Both the position numbers and the translations under genes were made by a program. Under the pieces are notes generated by a model, which saw nothing but the letters and a program-made list of their open reading frames with translations, did no database searches and was not told the DNA's origin. Shown in pieces: positions 15,241-23,215 of a DNA stretch of 35,228 nucleotides. This DNA comes from a bacterium. GTDB taxonomy: Bacteria; UBP15; UBA6099. Each line of letters begins with the position of its first letter. Position 1 is the first letter of the stretch. The stretch spans positions 1-35,228 of the forward strand of contig JAKQBV010000577.1 in the NCBI GenBank assembly GCA_029573925.1, in the 5' to 3' direction.

Positions 15241-16470
15241 ATGGAAAAAGGAAGCAGTCCCGGCAACAATTCATCTCTCAAACGCGCCGCGCTTTTCCTC
15301 GGCCTCAAGCGCAGCATGGTAGGCATGCTAGCGATGGTCATCCTCTGCGACATGGGAGAGCGCATGGCTGAACGCTTTCTTCCAATCTATCTGATGGCCA
15401 TCGGGGGTGGCGCAATCTCGATCGGCCTGCTGAACGGCCTCGACAATCTGCTGTCCGCCCTGTACGCATATCCCGGCGGATTCCTTTCGGATCGGCTCGG
15501 GGTTAAGCGCGCGCTCATCTTCTTCAATCTAATCGCGATATTCGGCTTCGCGATTGTCGTGGCTGTCCCGGACTGGCGCGCGGTCATAGTAGGAGCGCTG
15601 TTCTTCATCTCTTGGAGCGCGATATCTCTGCCCGCCACCATGAGCCTCATTAATCGCGCGCTGCCGAAAAACAAGCGAACGATGGGCGTCAGCATGCACT
15701 CGCTAGTGCGCCGCATCCCGATGGCGCTCGGACCTCTCATCGGCGGCGCTTTCATCGCCGCTTGGGGAGAGCGCGACGGCATCCGCTACGCTTTCATCGG
15801 CGCTATCGCGATGGCGTTCGCCGCGATGATCCTACAACAGATTCTCATTGTGCCGGACTCGCCGAAGAAAAAGAGCCACGTCGCAGCTCCGCGCAAATCT
15901 ATGCTAGCGCGGATGACCCCGCAGCTCCGCCTGCTCCTCGTGTCAGACATCCTTGTCCGCTTCTGCGAGCAGATTCCTTACGCTTTCGTCGTCGTGTGGT
16001 GCATGAAAACCATCGAGCATCCGGTCAGCGCGATACAGTTCGGCGCGCTCACAACGATCGAAATGGCGACGGCCATTATCATTTACATCCCAGTCGCGGC
16101 TCTCGCGGACAAAGGCGGCAAGAAACCTTTTGTCGTCGCGACATTCCTATTTTTCTCTGTATTCCCGCTCGTTTTGTATTTCAGCAGATCATTCTGGTGG
16201 CTCGTGGCAGCCTTCATCGTGCGCGGACTCAAGGAATTCGGCGAACCGACTCGCAAAGCGCTTATCATGGAACTGGCCCCTGAGGACTGCAAGGCCGCAA
16301 TGTTCGGATTCTATTATCTTGCGCGGGATATGGTGGTGTCGCTCGCAGCGTTCGGCGGCGCGTTCCTGTGGATAGTTTCTCCCGCCGTCAACCTGTTTGC
16401 GGCGTTCGCTTTCGGCATAATCGGCGCTCTTTGGTTCGCAGTCTTCGGGCGCGACCTCGAAAAAGCGTGA
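15241..16470 (+). CDS. Major facilitator superfamily transporter
   Basis: 409 residues from the ATG at 15241; a TTG start 30 codons upstream is unlikely because a -10 box lies between. Twelve hydrophobic segments are apparent. The MFS loop 2-3 signature is visible as 'GGFLSDRLGVKRAL' near residue 76, with a related 'AALADKGGKKPF' in the second half. Both face the cytoplasm and mark the two six-helix halves. The substrate cannot be told; the protein resembles the drug/sugar efflux branch. The ribosome binding site is weak. It stands divergent from pdaD and is followed by a separate small transporter gene. Confidence 0.85.
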   Translation: MEKGSSPGNNSSLKRAALFLGLKRSMVGMLAMVILCDMGERMAERFLPIYLMAIGGGAISIGLLNGLDNLLSALYAYPGGFLSDRLGVKRALIFFNLIAIFGFAIVVAVPDWRAVIVGALFFISWSAISLPATMSLINRALPKNKRTMGVSMHSLVRRIPMALGPLIGGAFIAAWGERDGIRYAFIGAIAMAFAAMILQQILIVPDSPKKKSHVAAPRKSMLARMTPQLRLLLVSDILVRFCEQIPYAFVVVWCMKTIEHPVSAIQFGALTTIEMATAIIIYIPVAALADKGGKKPFVVATFLFFSVFPLVLYFSRSFWWLVAAFIVRGLKEFGEPTRKALIMELAPEDCKAAMFGFYYLARDMVVSLAAFGGAFLWIVSPAVNLFAAFAFGIIGALWFAVFGRDLEKA

Positions 16471-16586
16471 AAGCAAATACTTACAGGCATTATTCTCTAT
16501 CCGTCTCAAATTCGCTGCCGCGCTCAAACATCTCCGACATTGCATATTGATTGCGGCCAGATAGAATACTTCTGAATCGGATTGAA

Positions 16587-16611
16587 CCCGAATTCATCAT
16601 TAGGATTCGGG
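16587..16611. repeat. 7-bp inverted repeat upstream of the EamA-type gene
   Basis: CCCGAAT and ATTCGGG are separated by 11 bases. It lies 53 bases before a stronger hairpin and could be an operator half or an RNA stem. Confidence 0.4.
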
Positions 16612-16663
16612 AGCAATTGTTCAGAGCGGATGAAATGCTTCGTTGCTGCTATGAAAATCGCCT

Positions 16664-16692
16664 CTGATTCGTCGGTTCTATCGACGAATCAG
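16664..16692. repeat. Perfect 11-bp inverted repeat with 7-base loop, 24 bases before the EamA-type start
   Basis: CTGATTCGTCG and CGACGAATCAG flank GTTCTAT. It is not followed by a T run, so it is not a normal terminator; its position just before the ribosome binding region of the gene at 16717 suggests an operator or a translational control hairpin. Confidence 0.6.
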
Positions 16693-16716
16693 GGTTGAAA
16701 CGAACGGGGTCGCCTT

Positions 16717-17154
16717 ATGGACGGAGTTAAAGGAGTCATTATCGGCGGATTGCTTCCTGCCATGCTGTTTGGAATCGGCTCCATTTTTCAGAAGGCAGGA
16801 AACAAAATCGGCATCGCGCAGTCTTACTATCTGATTTCGTTTGCGTCAGGCATTATCGCGGCAGGCGTCGTTTCATTTTTTGTTCTGAAAAACAGCCCCT
16901 TTTCATACAAAGCTGCGGCGTTTGCCATTGGACATGGTTTGTTCTTCGGAGCAGGTTTCGTAATGATAGGCGCCGGTCTCGCGGTCTTTAACATGCCAAT
17001 ATCAAAAATCGTCCCGCTTGTGAACATGAGCGCGCTTGTGGTAGTGGCGCTGGGCTTTGTTGTTTTTAGGGAATACTCCGAGGTTAACGTGTTCAACCTG
17101 CTGGCAGGCGCGATCCTAATAGTGGCAGGGGGGATACTTGTCGGAAAATCTTAA
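16717..17154 (+). CDS. Half-size EamA/DMT-type membrane transporter
   Basis: 145 residues, almost all hydrophobic, with about five membrane helices. The start 'GGLLPAMLFGIGSIFQKAG', the central GHGLFFGAGFVMIGAGL and the end 'FREYSEVNVFNLLAGAILIVAGGILVGKS' fit a single EamA repeat; the last segment is the hallmark 'E......GA.LI..G' end of this drug/metabolite transporter superfamily. Full-size members have two such repeats (about 300 residues), so this is likely a homodimer or one of a paired set, though no partner gene is adjacent. GGGG lies about 8 bases before the ATG. Substrate unknown. Confidence 0.72.
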   Translation: MDGVKGVIIGGLLPAMLFGIGSIFQKAGNKIGIAQSYYLISFASGIIAAGVVSFFVLKNSPFSYKAAAFAIGHGLFFGAGFVMIGAGLAVFNMPISKIVPLVNMSALVVVALGFVVFREYSEVNVFNLLAGAILIVAGGILVGKS

Positions 17155-17157
17155 CAC

Positions 17158-17178
17158 GGAGGCCTAGAATCAGCCTCC
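17158..17178. terminator. Hairpin between convergent genes
   Basis: GGAGGC and GCCTCC enclose 9 bases, 4 bases after the EamA-type stop codon and 12 bases from the end of the gene on the other strand. No T run follows, so it may be a weak bidirectional terminator or an RNA 3' stabiliser. Confidence 0.35.
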
Positions 17179-17189
17179 CTGCCGACATC

Positions 17190-17816
17190 TTATTTGTTTT
17201 CGTCCTCTGTCAGCGCCAACATCCCGACAAGAGTCCAATAGTTGTCGAACATGAACATGGTTAGGAGCAGGTTCTCGTCGCTTGTTATCATGCGGAGAGT
17301 CGAGCATCCTTGAATGTCGAACTCTCGACCTGAAGCCGCCAGCACTTTCGTAGTCGCCGGAACCGTTCCGTTCATAAGCCCTTCGACTTCCAGCTTCTCA
17401 TAAAGGTCTTCGCAGTCTAACCTTTTAGCGTCGAAATGCCTGCATTCGGCGACAGGTTTTTCTCCGAAATATTCCGCTCCCATGCCCTCGCGGTAGTTGC
17501 CGTTTTCGTCCGTCATATCCGCTTCTTTCAAGGAAAGTTCGATAAGCTCTGATATGCTCATTGAGTTTTCCGCCAAGAATTCGGCTAGCGAATCCTCGCC
17601 CCCAAGCTCTCCAGCCAAAGCGACCCGCATAACAAACCGCAACGGCACTAGGTCTAACATTCCCGCAGGGTTAGTCTTCATTATCCCGCACACCTCGTCG
17701 CCGAACTCCGAAATCTGCTGGGGCTTTTCCCTCTCCGGGCGCGCGGCGTCCGCGTTCGTCGCGGCAAAAACCAATGCAACAAAAACTGCCAAACAAAAGG
17801 CTGTTATTCTTTTCAT
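17190..17816 (-). CDS. Exported protein of unknown function
   Basis: 208 residues from the ATG at 17816, which has AGGG about 10 bases upstream and opens a clear signal peptide (MKRITAFCLAVFVALVFA, cleavage near ADA). The mature part is acidic and mostly helical, with five cysteines (in VCGIM, ECRH, DCED and GCST contexts plus one in the signal) that could form disulfides in the periplasm. I recognise no family. It is convergent with the EamA-type gene and stands alone; upstream a TGATAAAAT extended -10-like sequence lies near 17887-17895. A longer frame upstream would destroy the signal peptide and is less likely. Confidence 0.6.
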   Translation of the reverse strand: MKRITAFCLAVFVALVFAATNADAARPEREKPQQISEFGDEVCGIMKTNPAGMLDLVPLRFVMRVALAGELGGEDSLAEFLAENSMSISELIELSLKEADMTDENGNYREGMGAEYFGEKPVAECRHFDAKRLDCEDLYEKLEVEGLMNGTVPATTKVLAASGREFDIQGCSTLRMITSDENLLLTMFMFDNYWTLVGMLALTEDENK

Positions 17817-17945
17817 TTTAAACATTCCCTTCTTTATTAGCGGGCTTTCCCACAGTGTCGCCTCGGTGACCATTACATGCTATTTCATTTTATCATTTGC
17901 CGTCTAATAATGCTCGCGCCTCAAAAAAACAAGCGCCATAGCCCA

Positions 17946-19090
17946 TCATGCCCGGCGGCGCTTCTTAGTCCTCATCCCGAATAGAAAACGTGTCGCGGCC
18001 CATCTTCTGACAAGCGTTTCATACGCAAGCGCCGTGCCGCCGAAAGACGCGACAACAACAATCAAATACTTCACCGCCACGCTCCAACCTGTTTGAACCA
18101 CGAAGTATCCGATAAAAATAATGACCGTCTGGTGAATGATGTAAAACGGCAGAGCCGCTTCCGAAGCGTATTTGAGAAACTTGTTCGTGAAGTTCAGATA
18201 TCTCTTCCCATATCCGAGAATGGACAGCAACAGGCCCCAAGTTCCAACCGCTCTGAGAATCAGCCATCCTATGCCCGCCGCCGGATTCTCGCGCACGACG
18301 TTTATTGCGTCGCTGTATTCTATTGCCTGAGTCGCCGCGAAACAGGCTATTCCGGCGATTCCGAAGAATAGTCTATTTTTCTCCGTGCCGCGCCAGAATT
18401 TGTCCGATGAACACAGCATACAACCATAAAGAAACACGAAGAAATGCTGCGCGAAGTTGTCCATGTCGCCGATGAGATTCTGGTCTCCGTTCGGCCAGCC
18501 TTCTCCGGCGACGCATTGAATGACTAGAAACGGAAGCGGAAGCGCGATTATCGCCGCGCGACGCGAAGCGAGTGACGCAAGTTTGTCTCTGACGGCCTGC
18601 CCTCGTTCGGAACGCAGATAGCGCAATATCGGAATCGCAATCATCGACATCAAGAACAAATAGAGCAAGAACCAAAGATGCTGCCAAGACAAATTGCCAT
18701 CCGGGTACGGGCCGTTGAAAAAATGCGGATAAAATTTGATGAACGAGCCGGAGAATTCGCCCTTTTGCAACCTCTCGAAATACAACTGCGGAGGGCATAT
18801 CGCCGCCAAGCCGAAAATGAACGGGACCATTAGGCGCGTCGCGCGCTCGCGAGCGTATTCGCTGAATCCCCTGATCTTAAGCGCCATCCATGTCCCCGCC
18901 CCTGAGAGGAAAAAAAAAGCGGCATGTGCCACAAGTTGATAAACGCGTTCTGAACCGTCACTGCCACGCTCAGTTCGTCGTTTTTCAGATGAAATCCCCA
19001 AAGACAGAAAATCATGCCAGTGTGAAACGGCACAAGCATGGCAACCGCTATCACTCTCAGCCAATCTATGTCGCTCCGTCTCTGACTCAT
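17946..19090 (-). CDS. Acyltransferase family 3 membrane protein, split by a frameshift at a 9-A run
   Basis: Two frames together make one acyltransferase-3 (OPGC/OafA-like) protein of about 381 residues. The first (from the ATG at 19090) has SDIDWLRVIAVAMLVPFH with the family's conserved His23, and runs to 'LWHMPLFF'. The second continues 'FLSGAGTWMALKIRGFSEYARERATRLMVP' and ends at 17946. The junction is the A9 run at 18910-18918 (T9 in the coding strand); a tenth base would restore HMPLFFFLSG, the family consensus. About ten membrane helices are expected. Members transfer acyl groups to sugars of envelope polysaccharides. The break may be a sequencing error, a phase-variable switch, or real decay. 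Confidence 0.72.
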
Positions 19091-19127
19091 GTGCGCATTG
19101 ATAAACCTTTCCTTTTTATTTCGGCGT

Positions 19128-19136
19128 ATTATATCA
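19128..19136 (-). promoter_or_regulatory. Extended -10 promoter of the acyltransferase gene
   Basis: TGATATAAT on the minus strand is a perfect TGnTATAAT extended -10. Transcription near 19121 leaves a leader of about 30 bases. No -35 was needed or found. Confidence 0.48.
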
Positions 19137-19183
19137 CGCTCTCCAACTCTATTTAGGATTTGAATATCGTTTTTTCTGTTTTC

Positions 19184-19212
19184 TTGCCATTTCCGTCCGG
19201 GCGCTTTATCTT
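19184..19212 (+). promoter_or_regulatory. Promoter of the winged-helix/ferredoxin gene
   Basis: TTGCCA (5 of 6) and TATCTT (4 of 6) are 17 bases apart. Transcription near 19219 gives a short leader to the start at 19237 or 19246. Confidence 0.45.
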
Positions 19213-19236
19213 ATCCGGAAAACCGGAGCGCGGAGC

Positions 19237-20553
19237 GTGCGGCTGATGAACGGCGATAGAAAAGTGAAAGTCGTATACAAGAATCTGATGGACAGGCTGA
19301 ACAGGAACCCAGTAGGGGCGCCTGAGACGCCGGAGTTTTTTGAGATATTGGAAACTCTTTACAGCGAGGAGCACGCGAGGGTGGCGTCGCTGATGCCGCT
19401 GAAACCGACGCCGCTTGAAAAGCTTTCGGAACGCACGGGAGTGGAGAAAGAGCGTCTGCGCGGAATGCTCGGCGAGATGGCCGGACGCGGACTCGTCGTC
19501 GATTACAACAACCCGAAAAACGACAGGACTTACTACATTCTCAATCCTCCCATCGTGGGATTCTTCGAGTTTTCCCTGATGCGGGAGAGGGACGATTTCG
19601 ACCAGAAGCGGCTTGCGGAACTGATGAGCCATTTTCTGCACGAAAAGTCCGGGAAGTTCATCAAGGAAGTTTTTCAGGAGTCGACGCAGATCGGCAGGGC
19701 CGTGGTTCACGAGACCGCTCTGAAACCAGAAGCGTTAAGCTCGATACTAGACATCGACAGCGTGTCGGATTACATAGAGAACTCACGCAGGCGCTCGGTG
19801 GCGCTCTGCTACTGCCGCCACAAACAGAAGCTGATCGGAAAACCCTGCGAGAAGCCTATGGAAATATGTTTCGCGCTGGACAACGGGTCGGACTATCTTG
19901 TGGGGAACGGGCTTGCGAGGGATGTTTCAAAGGAAGAGATGAAAGATTTGCTTGAAGTCGCGCGCGGCAACGGGCTAGTTCAGGTTGCGGACAACGTTAA
20001 GCGCGGCGTGACTTTCATCTGCAACTGCTGCGGATGCTGCTGCGGGATGATGGTGGCGATCAATGAGCACGGACTCAAATACGCGGTGCATACGAGCGCA
20101 TACATCGCTGCAATCTCTGCCCCGCAATGCACAGGCTGCGGCAAGTGCGAAAAGATATGCCCGGTAAAAGCAATAACAATGATCGAGCGCCCGGCGGACG
20201 CGGCATCTTCGCCTGACGGCAAAAAGAGAAAACGTCTGGCGGTTGTAGACGAATCGGTGTGCCTCGGATGCGGAGTCTGCCACCGCGCTTGCTCGGCGGA
20301 AGCCATTGAGCTGAAAAAGAGGGATAAACGGACGCTTACGCCGGAATCAACTCTGGAACGGATATTCAACATGGCGGTCGAGAGAGGAAAGATGCATCAC
20401 CTTATCTTCGACGAAGTGGAAGGGCCGCCCTTGCAGTTCATGAAATCGCTGGCGGGCGCTTTCCTCGCCCTCCCGGTTTCAAAACAGATACTTCTGAACA
20501 AAGAGATAAAATCCCGGTTCTTGGATTTCATAACAGGGTCGGCGAAAATCTGA
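19237..20553 (+). CDS. Winged-helix protein with two 4Fe-4S ferredoxin clusters and extra cysteine motifs
   Basis: 438 residues. The N-terminal 105 residues look like a winged helix ('TPLEKLSERTGVEKERLRGM' near 58-77, 'GRGLVVDYNNPKNDRTYYI' wing). The middle has CYC-x10-C-x6-C (Cys191, 193, 204, 211) and a cysteine-rich CNCCGCCC (262-269). The C-terminal part is a classic two-cluster ferredoxin: C298-x2-C301-x2-C304-x3-C308-P and C342-x2-C345-x2-C348-x3-C352. Related proteins in anaerobes are annotated only as 4Fe-4S-binding. The fold combination suggests a redox-responsive regulator or electron carrier; direct DNA binding is not shown. The GTG (19237) or ATG (19246) could be the start. The gene stands alone, divergent from the acyltransferase. 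Confidence 0.82.
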   Translation: MRLMNGDRKVKVVYKNLMDRLNRNPVGAPETPEFFEILETLYSEEHARVASLMPLKPTPLEKLSERTGVEKERLRGMLGEMAGRGLVVDYNNPKNDRTYYILNPPIVGFFEFSLMRERDDFDQKRLAELMSHFLHEKSGKFIKEVFQESTQIGRAVVHETALKPEALSSILDIDSVSDYIENSRRRSVALCYCRHKQKLIGKPCEKPMEICFALDNGSDYLVGNGLARDVSKEEMKDLLEVARGNGLVQVADNVKRGVTFICNCCGCCCGMMVAINEHGLKYAVHTSAYIAAISAPQCTGCGKCEKICPVKAITMIERPADAASSPDGKKRKRLAVVDESVCLGCGVCHRACSAEAIELKKRDKRTLTPESTLERIFNMAVERGKMHHLIFDEVEGPPLQFMKSLAGAFLALPVSKQILLNKEIKSRFLDFITGSAKI

Positions 20554-20592
20554 CGACAATCTTATTAACGGCCTTAAAAACGGATGCCGCAA

Positions 20593-22146
20593 TTATTCCG
20601 TTATCTCGATAGTGACCGAATCCGAGCCTTCCTCGCCTTGGCTGTCTTCGACTGAAAGAGTTATCGTGTGCGGTCCGGGAGTCAGGTTGTTTTTTGTAAA
20701 ATATGCGCCCGTGCCTATAGGACCGTCGACGTCGGAAGTCCAGACAAGGCCGGCTCCCGTTATCGCTCCGTCCTCAGGGTCGACTGCTCCGCCAGCAAAA
20801 AACAACAACGTGCCGCTTGCGACGCTGGAGCCGCTAACAGGCGACGCAATGGCGACCACGGGCGGCTGGTTTTCCGCCCCCGTTTCGCCGACTGATATAG
20901 TGACCGTCGCCGTGCCGACCTCATCATCCGAGTCGGTAACCGTCAGGGTGATTACGTGCTCGTTCTCGGATAAGTTTGTTTTTGTCAGATATGTTCCTGT
21001 GCCGAGATCGCCGTCCTCGCTGGAATGCCAACGCAGGGAAGCTCCTGTCAAGACGCCGTCCTGAGCGTCAAGTCCCGTGCCGATAAAGGTGACAACGGCT
21101 CCGGTAGCGAAAGCATATCCGTTCACAGGAGAGACGATTGTCGCGACGGGCGCAGAAGTCTGAGCGGGGTTCACCACAAGCGTTATCGTGTCCGTGTCGG
21201 TTAAACCTTCCTCGTCTGATACTTCAAGGGTTATAACATGAGTTCCTTCCGACAGAGTGTTGCTTGTGAGCAGATTTCCGGTTCCGATTGGACCGTCCAA
21301 GTCTGACGTCCATACGAGGGAAGCTCCGGCAAGGTTGCCTTCCTCGCAATCGGCGCCGACGCCGGTGAAAGTCACAATATTACCTAGATAAACCTCTGCT
21401 CCGTCGGCGGGCGAACTAATTGTCGCCAACGGCTTCATGTTGCCGCCCGAAGGCACAAGGGTGAAATCCACGCTCTGCTGCCCGCCTGAAGTTATGGTCA
21501 CATTTTTAGCCGCTGGAACCTGATATCCGTCCGCCCTCACAAGAATCTCTCGAAGTCCGGGCGCGATGTCGTTTATCACCGCAACCGGAGTCTTGTAGGT
21601 GGTTAGCAACCCTCCGACATAAATGTCTCCCTCCACCGGGATGGAGACTTGGCAATCGGCGACGGCGGTGACGGTCAGCGTGCCTTTGTCCGTCGGAGTC
21701 ATGGACATCTGATCGTCTCCCGCAGCGTCATTCACCACATTTGTAGTGTTTGCGACGACCGTCACATCGAATTCGATGTCCGCCATGCCGTCTTTAACTG
21801 CCTTTAGCGTATATGCGCCTGTCTCGACGTCAGAGAATACGAATTTGCCGTCTCCGTCCGTTTGAACGGGAAGAGGAGCCTGAGCGGGAGTGAAATCCTT
21901 TGCAGTCAGGGACACTTGAGCTCCTGCGACCGGGACTTGCCCGTCCGGCACAGCCCTTCCCGCCGCTCGGAGCGCGGGTCTTGCGGCAAGTCCGCTGTTG
22001 TAACTGTCCGCGTAAATGTAGCCTTCGACATCCCCGTATTGAATGTGGTAAGGAGTCATGTAACCTTTGCCGCACCCCGCCGCGAATATCGCGGCGGCGG
22101 CTATCGCCACCGCCAAAGCCGCTCTTTTTTTCATCTGTTTCGTCAT
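20593..22146 (-). CDS. Lipoprotein with carboxypeptidase-regulatory-like, PEGA-like and three Ig/PKD-like repeats
   Basis: 517 residues. A lipobox FAAGC puts the lipidated cysteine at residue 25. Residues about 37-130 form a carboxypeptidase-regulatory-like fold ('GDVEGYIYAD', 'TDGDGKFVFSDVETGAYTLKA'); about 155-230 resemble a PEGA domain. Three Ig/PKD-like repeats of about 90 residues follow (about 238-330, 336-425, 432-517), each opening 'ATISSPADGAEV'-like, with '(D/E)DG(P/D)(I/L)GTG' in the centre and a 'HxITLxVxDxxG' strand. Such proteins sit on the outer membrane or surface and bind polysaccharide or other proteins. GGGAG abuts the first ATG; the ATG four codons on is an alternative. 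No neighbour indicates a specific role. Confidence 0.78.
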   Translation of the reverse strand: MTKQMKKRAALAVAIAAAAIFAAGCGKGYMTPYHIQYGDVEGYIYADSYNSGLAARPALRAAGRAVPDGQVPVAGAQVSLTAKDFTPAQAPLPVQTDGDGKFVFSDVETGAYTLKAVKDGMADIEFDVTVVANTTNVVNDAAGDDQMSMTPTDKGTLTVTAVADCQVSIPVEGDIYVGGLLTTYKTPVAVINDIAPGLREILVRADGYQVPAAKNVTITSGGQQSVDFTLVPSGGNMKPLATISSPADGAEVYLGNIVTFTGVGADCEEGNLAGASLVWTSDLDGPIGTGNLLTSNTLSEGTHVITLEVSDEEGLTDTDTITLVVNPAQTSAPVATIVSPVNGYAFATGAVVTFIGTGLDAQDGVLTGASLRWHSSEDGDLGTGTYLTKTNLSENEHVITLTVTDSDDEVGTATVTISVGETGAENQPPVVAIASPVSGSSVASGTLLFFAGGAVDPEDGAITGAGLVWTSDVDGPIGTGAYFTKNNLTPGPHTITLSVEDSQGEEGSDSVTIEITE

Positions 22147-22194
22147 CTCCCTTAATGTTTTTCAACCGCCATATAATCGTAAGTTGTCGCCGGG

Positions 22195-22244
22195 GCGGGT
22201 TTTATTCCATCCCGCGCATTGAAAACTGTTTGAATAAAACCTGC
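22195..22244. repeat. Inverted repeat with 13-bp arms at the left edge of the restriction-modification island
   Basis: GCGGGTTTTATTC (22195-22207) and GAATAAAACCTGC (22232-22244) are inverted copies matching at 12 of 13 positions, with 24 bases between. It begins 5 bases after the endonuclease stop codon (on the minus strand) and may be a transcription end signal for the island or a relic of its insertion. Confidence 0.55.
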
Positions 22245-22249
22245 TGTTG

Positions 22250-23215
22250 TCACTCGTAAGGCCCTAGAAACCGTTCTCCGTTGAAGTGGATTAAATGGGT
22301 TGGCGATTCGGCGATCCATACTTCTGTTTCCCATGATATGTCATTTAAATACTTCATCATGGTTCTACGGTTCATAAACGCTGTTACATAAACTATGCCG
22401 ATCTTTGAGGCGACAAATAGTTCCTTAAGTTCCTTGTGCCTTGTAGGGTCAACTGGGCCATGACTAGTCACCGCCTCTATCAACACCAACCAGTTCTTCT
22501 TCGTGAAATGCACAACTACATCAGGCATCTTTCCGTGTTCTTCCACATCCACGCCGAGATTGAGGAGAGACTCTGAATCAAAAAACGCCCATTTCTTCTG
22601 CGCATCGCCCACATAAACGATCCGACCGCCGGGCGTGAAAAGCGAGCAGAAATCATCAAGAATTCTCTTAATCAGCACATTTTGCCCGCCGGGTGAAAGA
22701 TAAATTGATTTTTCGTTGCCAATCATTGCCGGAATTCTGCGCATTTCCCTTTCATTTGCATAAAGACTCTTCAAGGAGTCAACGACTTCAAGATATCCCT
22801 TCAGCCGCTTTTTCCATGTTTTCTTTCCGAACTCGCGGAGAAGTTTTAATGCGGAAGGTTCTATTTGATATACTGCTTTCGGGCTATTTGTCGGTCTCGC
22901 CGGATTGTCCGGATTTGGAACAACCAGCGCCGCTTGCACGAATTGGTGAATAGTCTGTCTGCGAACCGTTTCTCGTGTGTTTGGAGCGTATGTCTTGCCA
23001 TAGTGCTCATTGAAAAAAACCATCATCGGTGTAATGCCCATCAATGGATTTTTAGCTTTAGACCAAGAATCATCAGGTTTCATTTCCAACAAGGACAGCA
23101 AAGTCAATGCGGAACGCTCATTCAATTGTCGCCGAGGAAATCCAAGCTCTTTGAGAACCTGAATAGCTTCGTTTATTCTTTGTTCAATTTTAGACAACGC
23201 TTTCCTCGCGGCCAT
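22250..23215 (-). CDS. Type II restriction endonuclease, BsuBI/PstI family
   Basis: 321 residues from the ATG at 23215, matching the 316-326 residue length of BsuBI and PstI. The C-terminal half has the family signature: 'IVYVGDAQKKWAFFDSESLLNLGV' then 'HGKMPDVVVHFTKKNWLVLIEAVTSHGPV', which holds the acidic and Glu/Lys metal-binding residues of this family's nuclease core, then 'KELKELFV' and 'GIVYVTAF'. Family members cut CTGCA^G. The start overlaps the end of the methyltransferase gene by 26 bases, the common arrangement that delays endonuclease synthesis. The local base composition is more AT-rich than the flanks, which suggests transfer. Confidence 0.9.
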   Translation of the reverse strand: MAARKALSKIEQRINEAIQVLKELGFPRRQLNERSALTLLSLLEMKPDDSWSKAKNPLMGITPMMVFFNEHYGKTYAPNTRETVRRQTIHQFVQAALVVPNPDNPARPTNSPKAVYQIEPSALKLLREFGKKTWKKRLKGYLEVVDSLKSLYANEREMRRIPAMIGNEKSIYLSPGGQNVLIKRILDDFCSLFTPGGRIVYVGDAQKKWAFFDSESLLNLGVDVEEHGKMPDVVVHFTKKNWLVLIEAVTSHGPVDPTRHKELKELFVASKIGIVYVTAFMNRRTMMKYLNDISWETEVWIAESPTHLIHFNGERFLGPYE

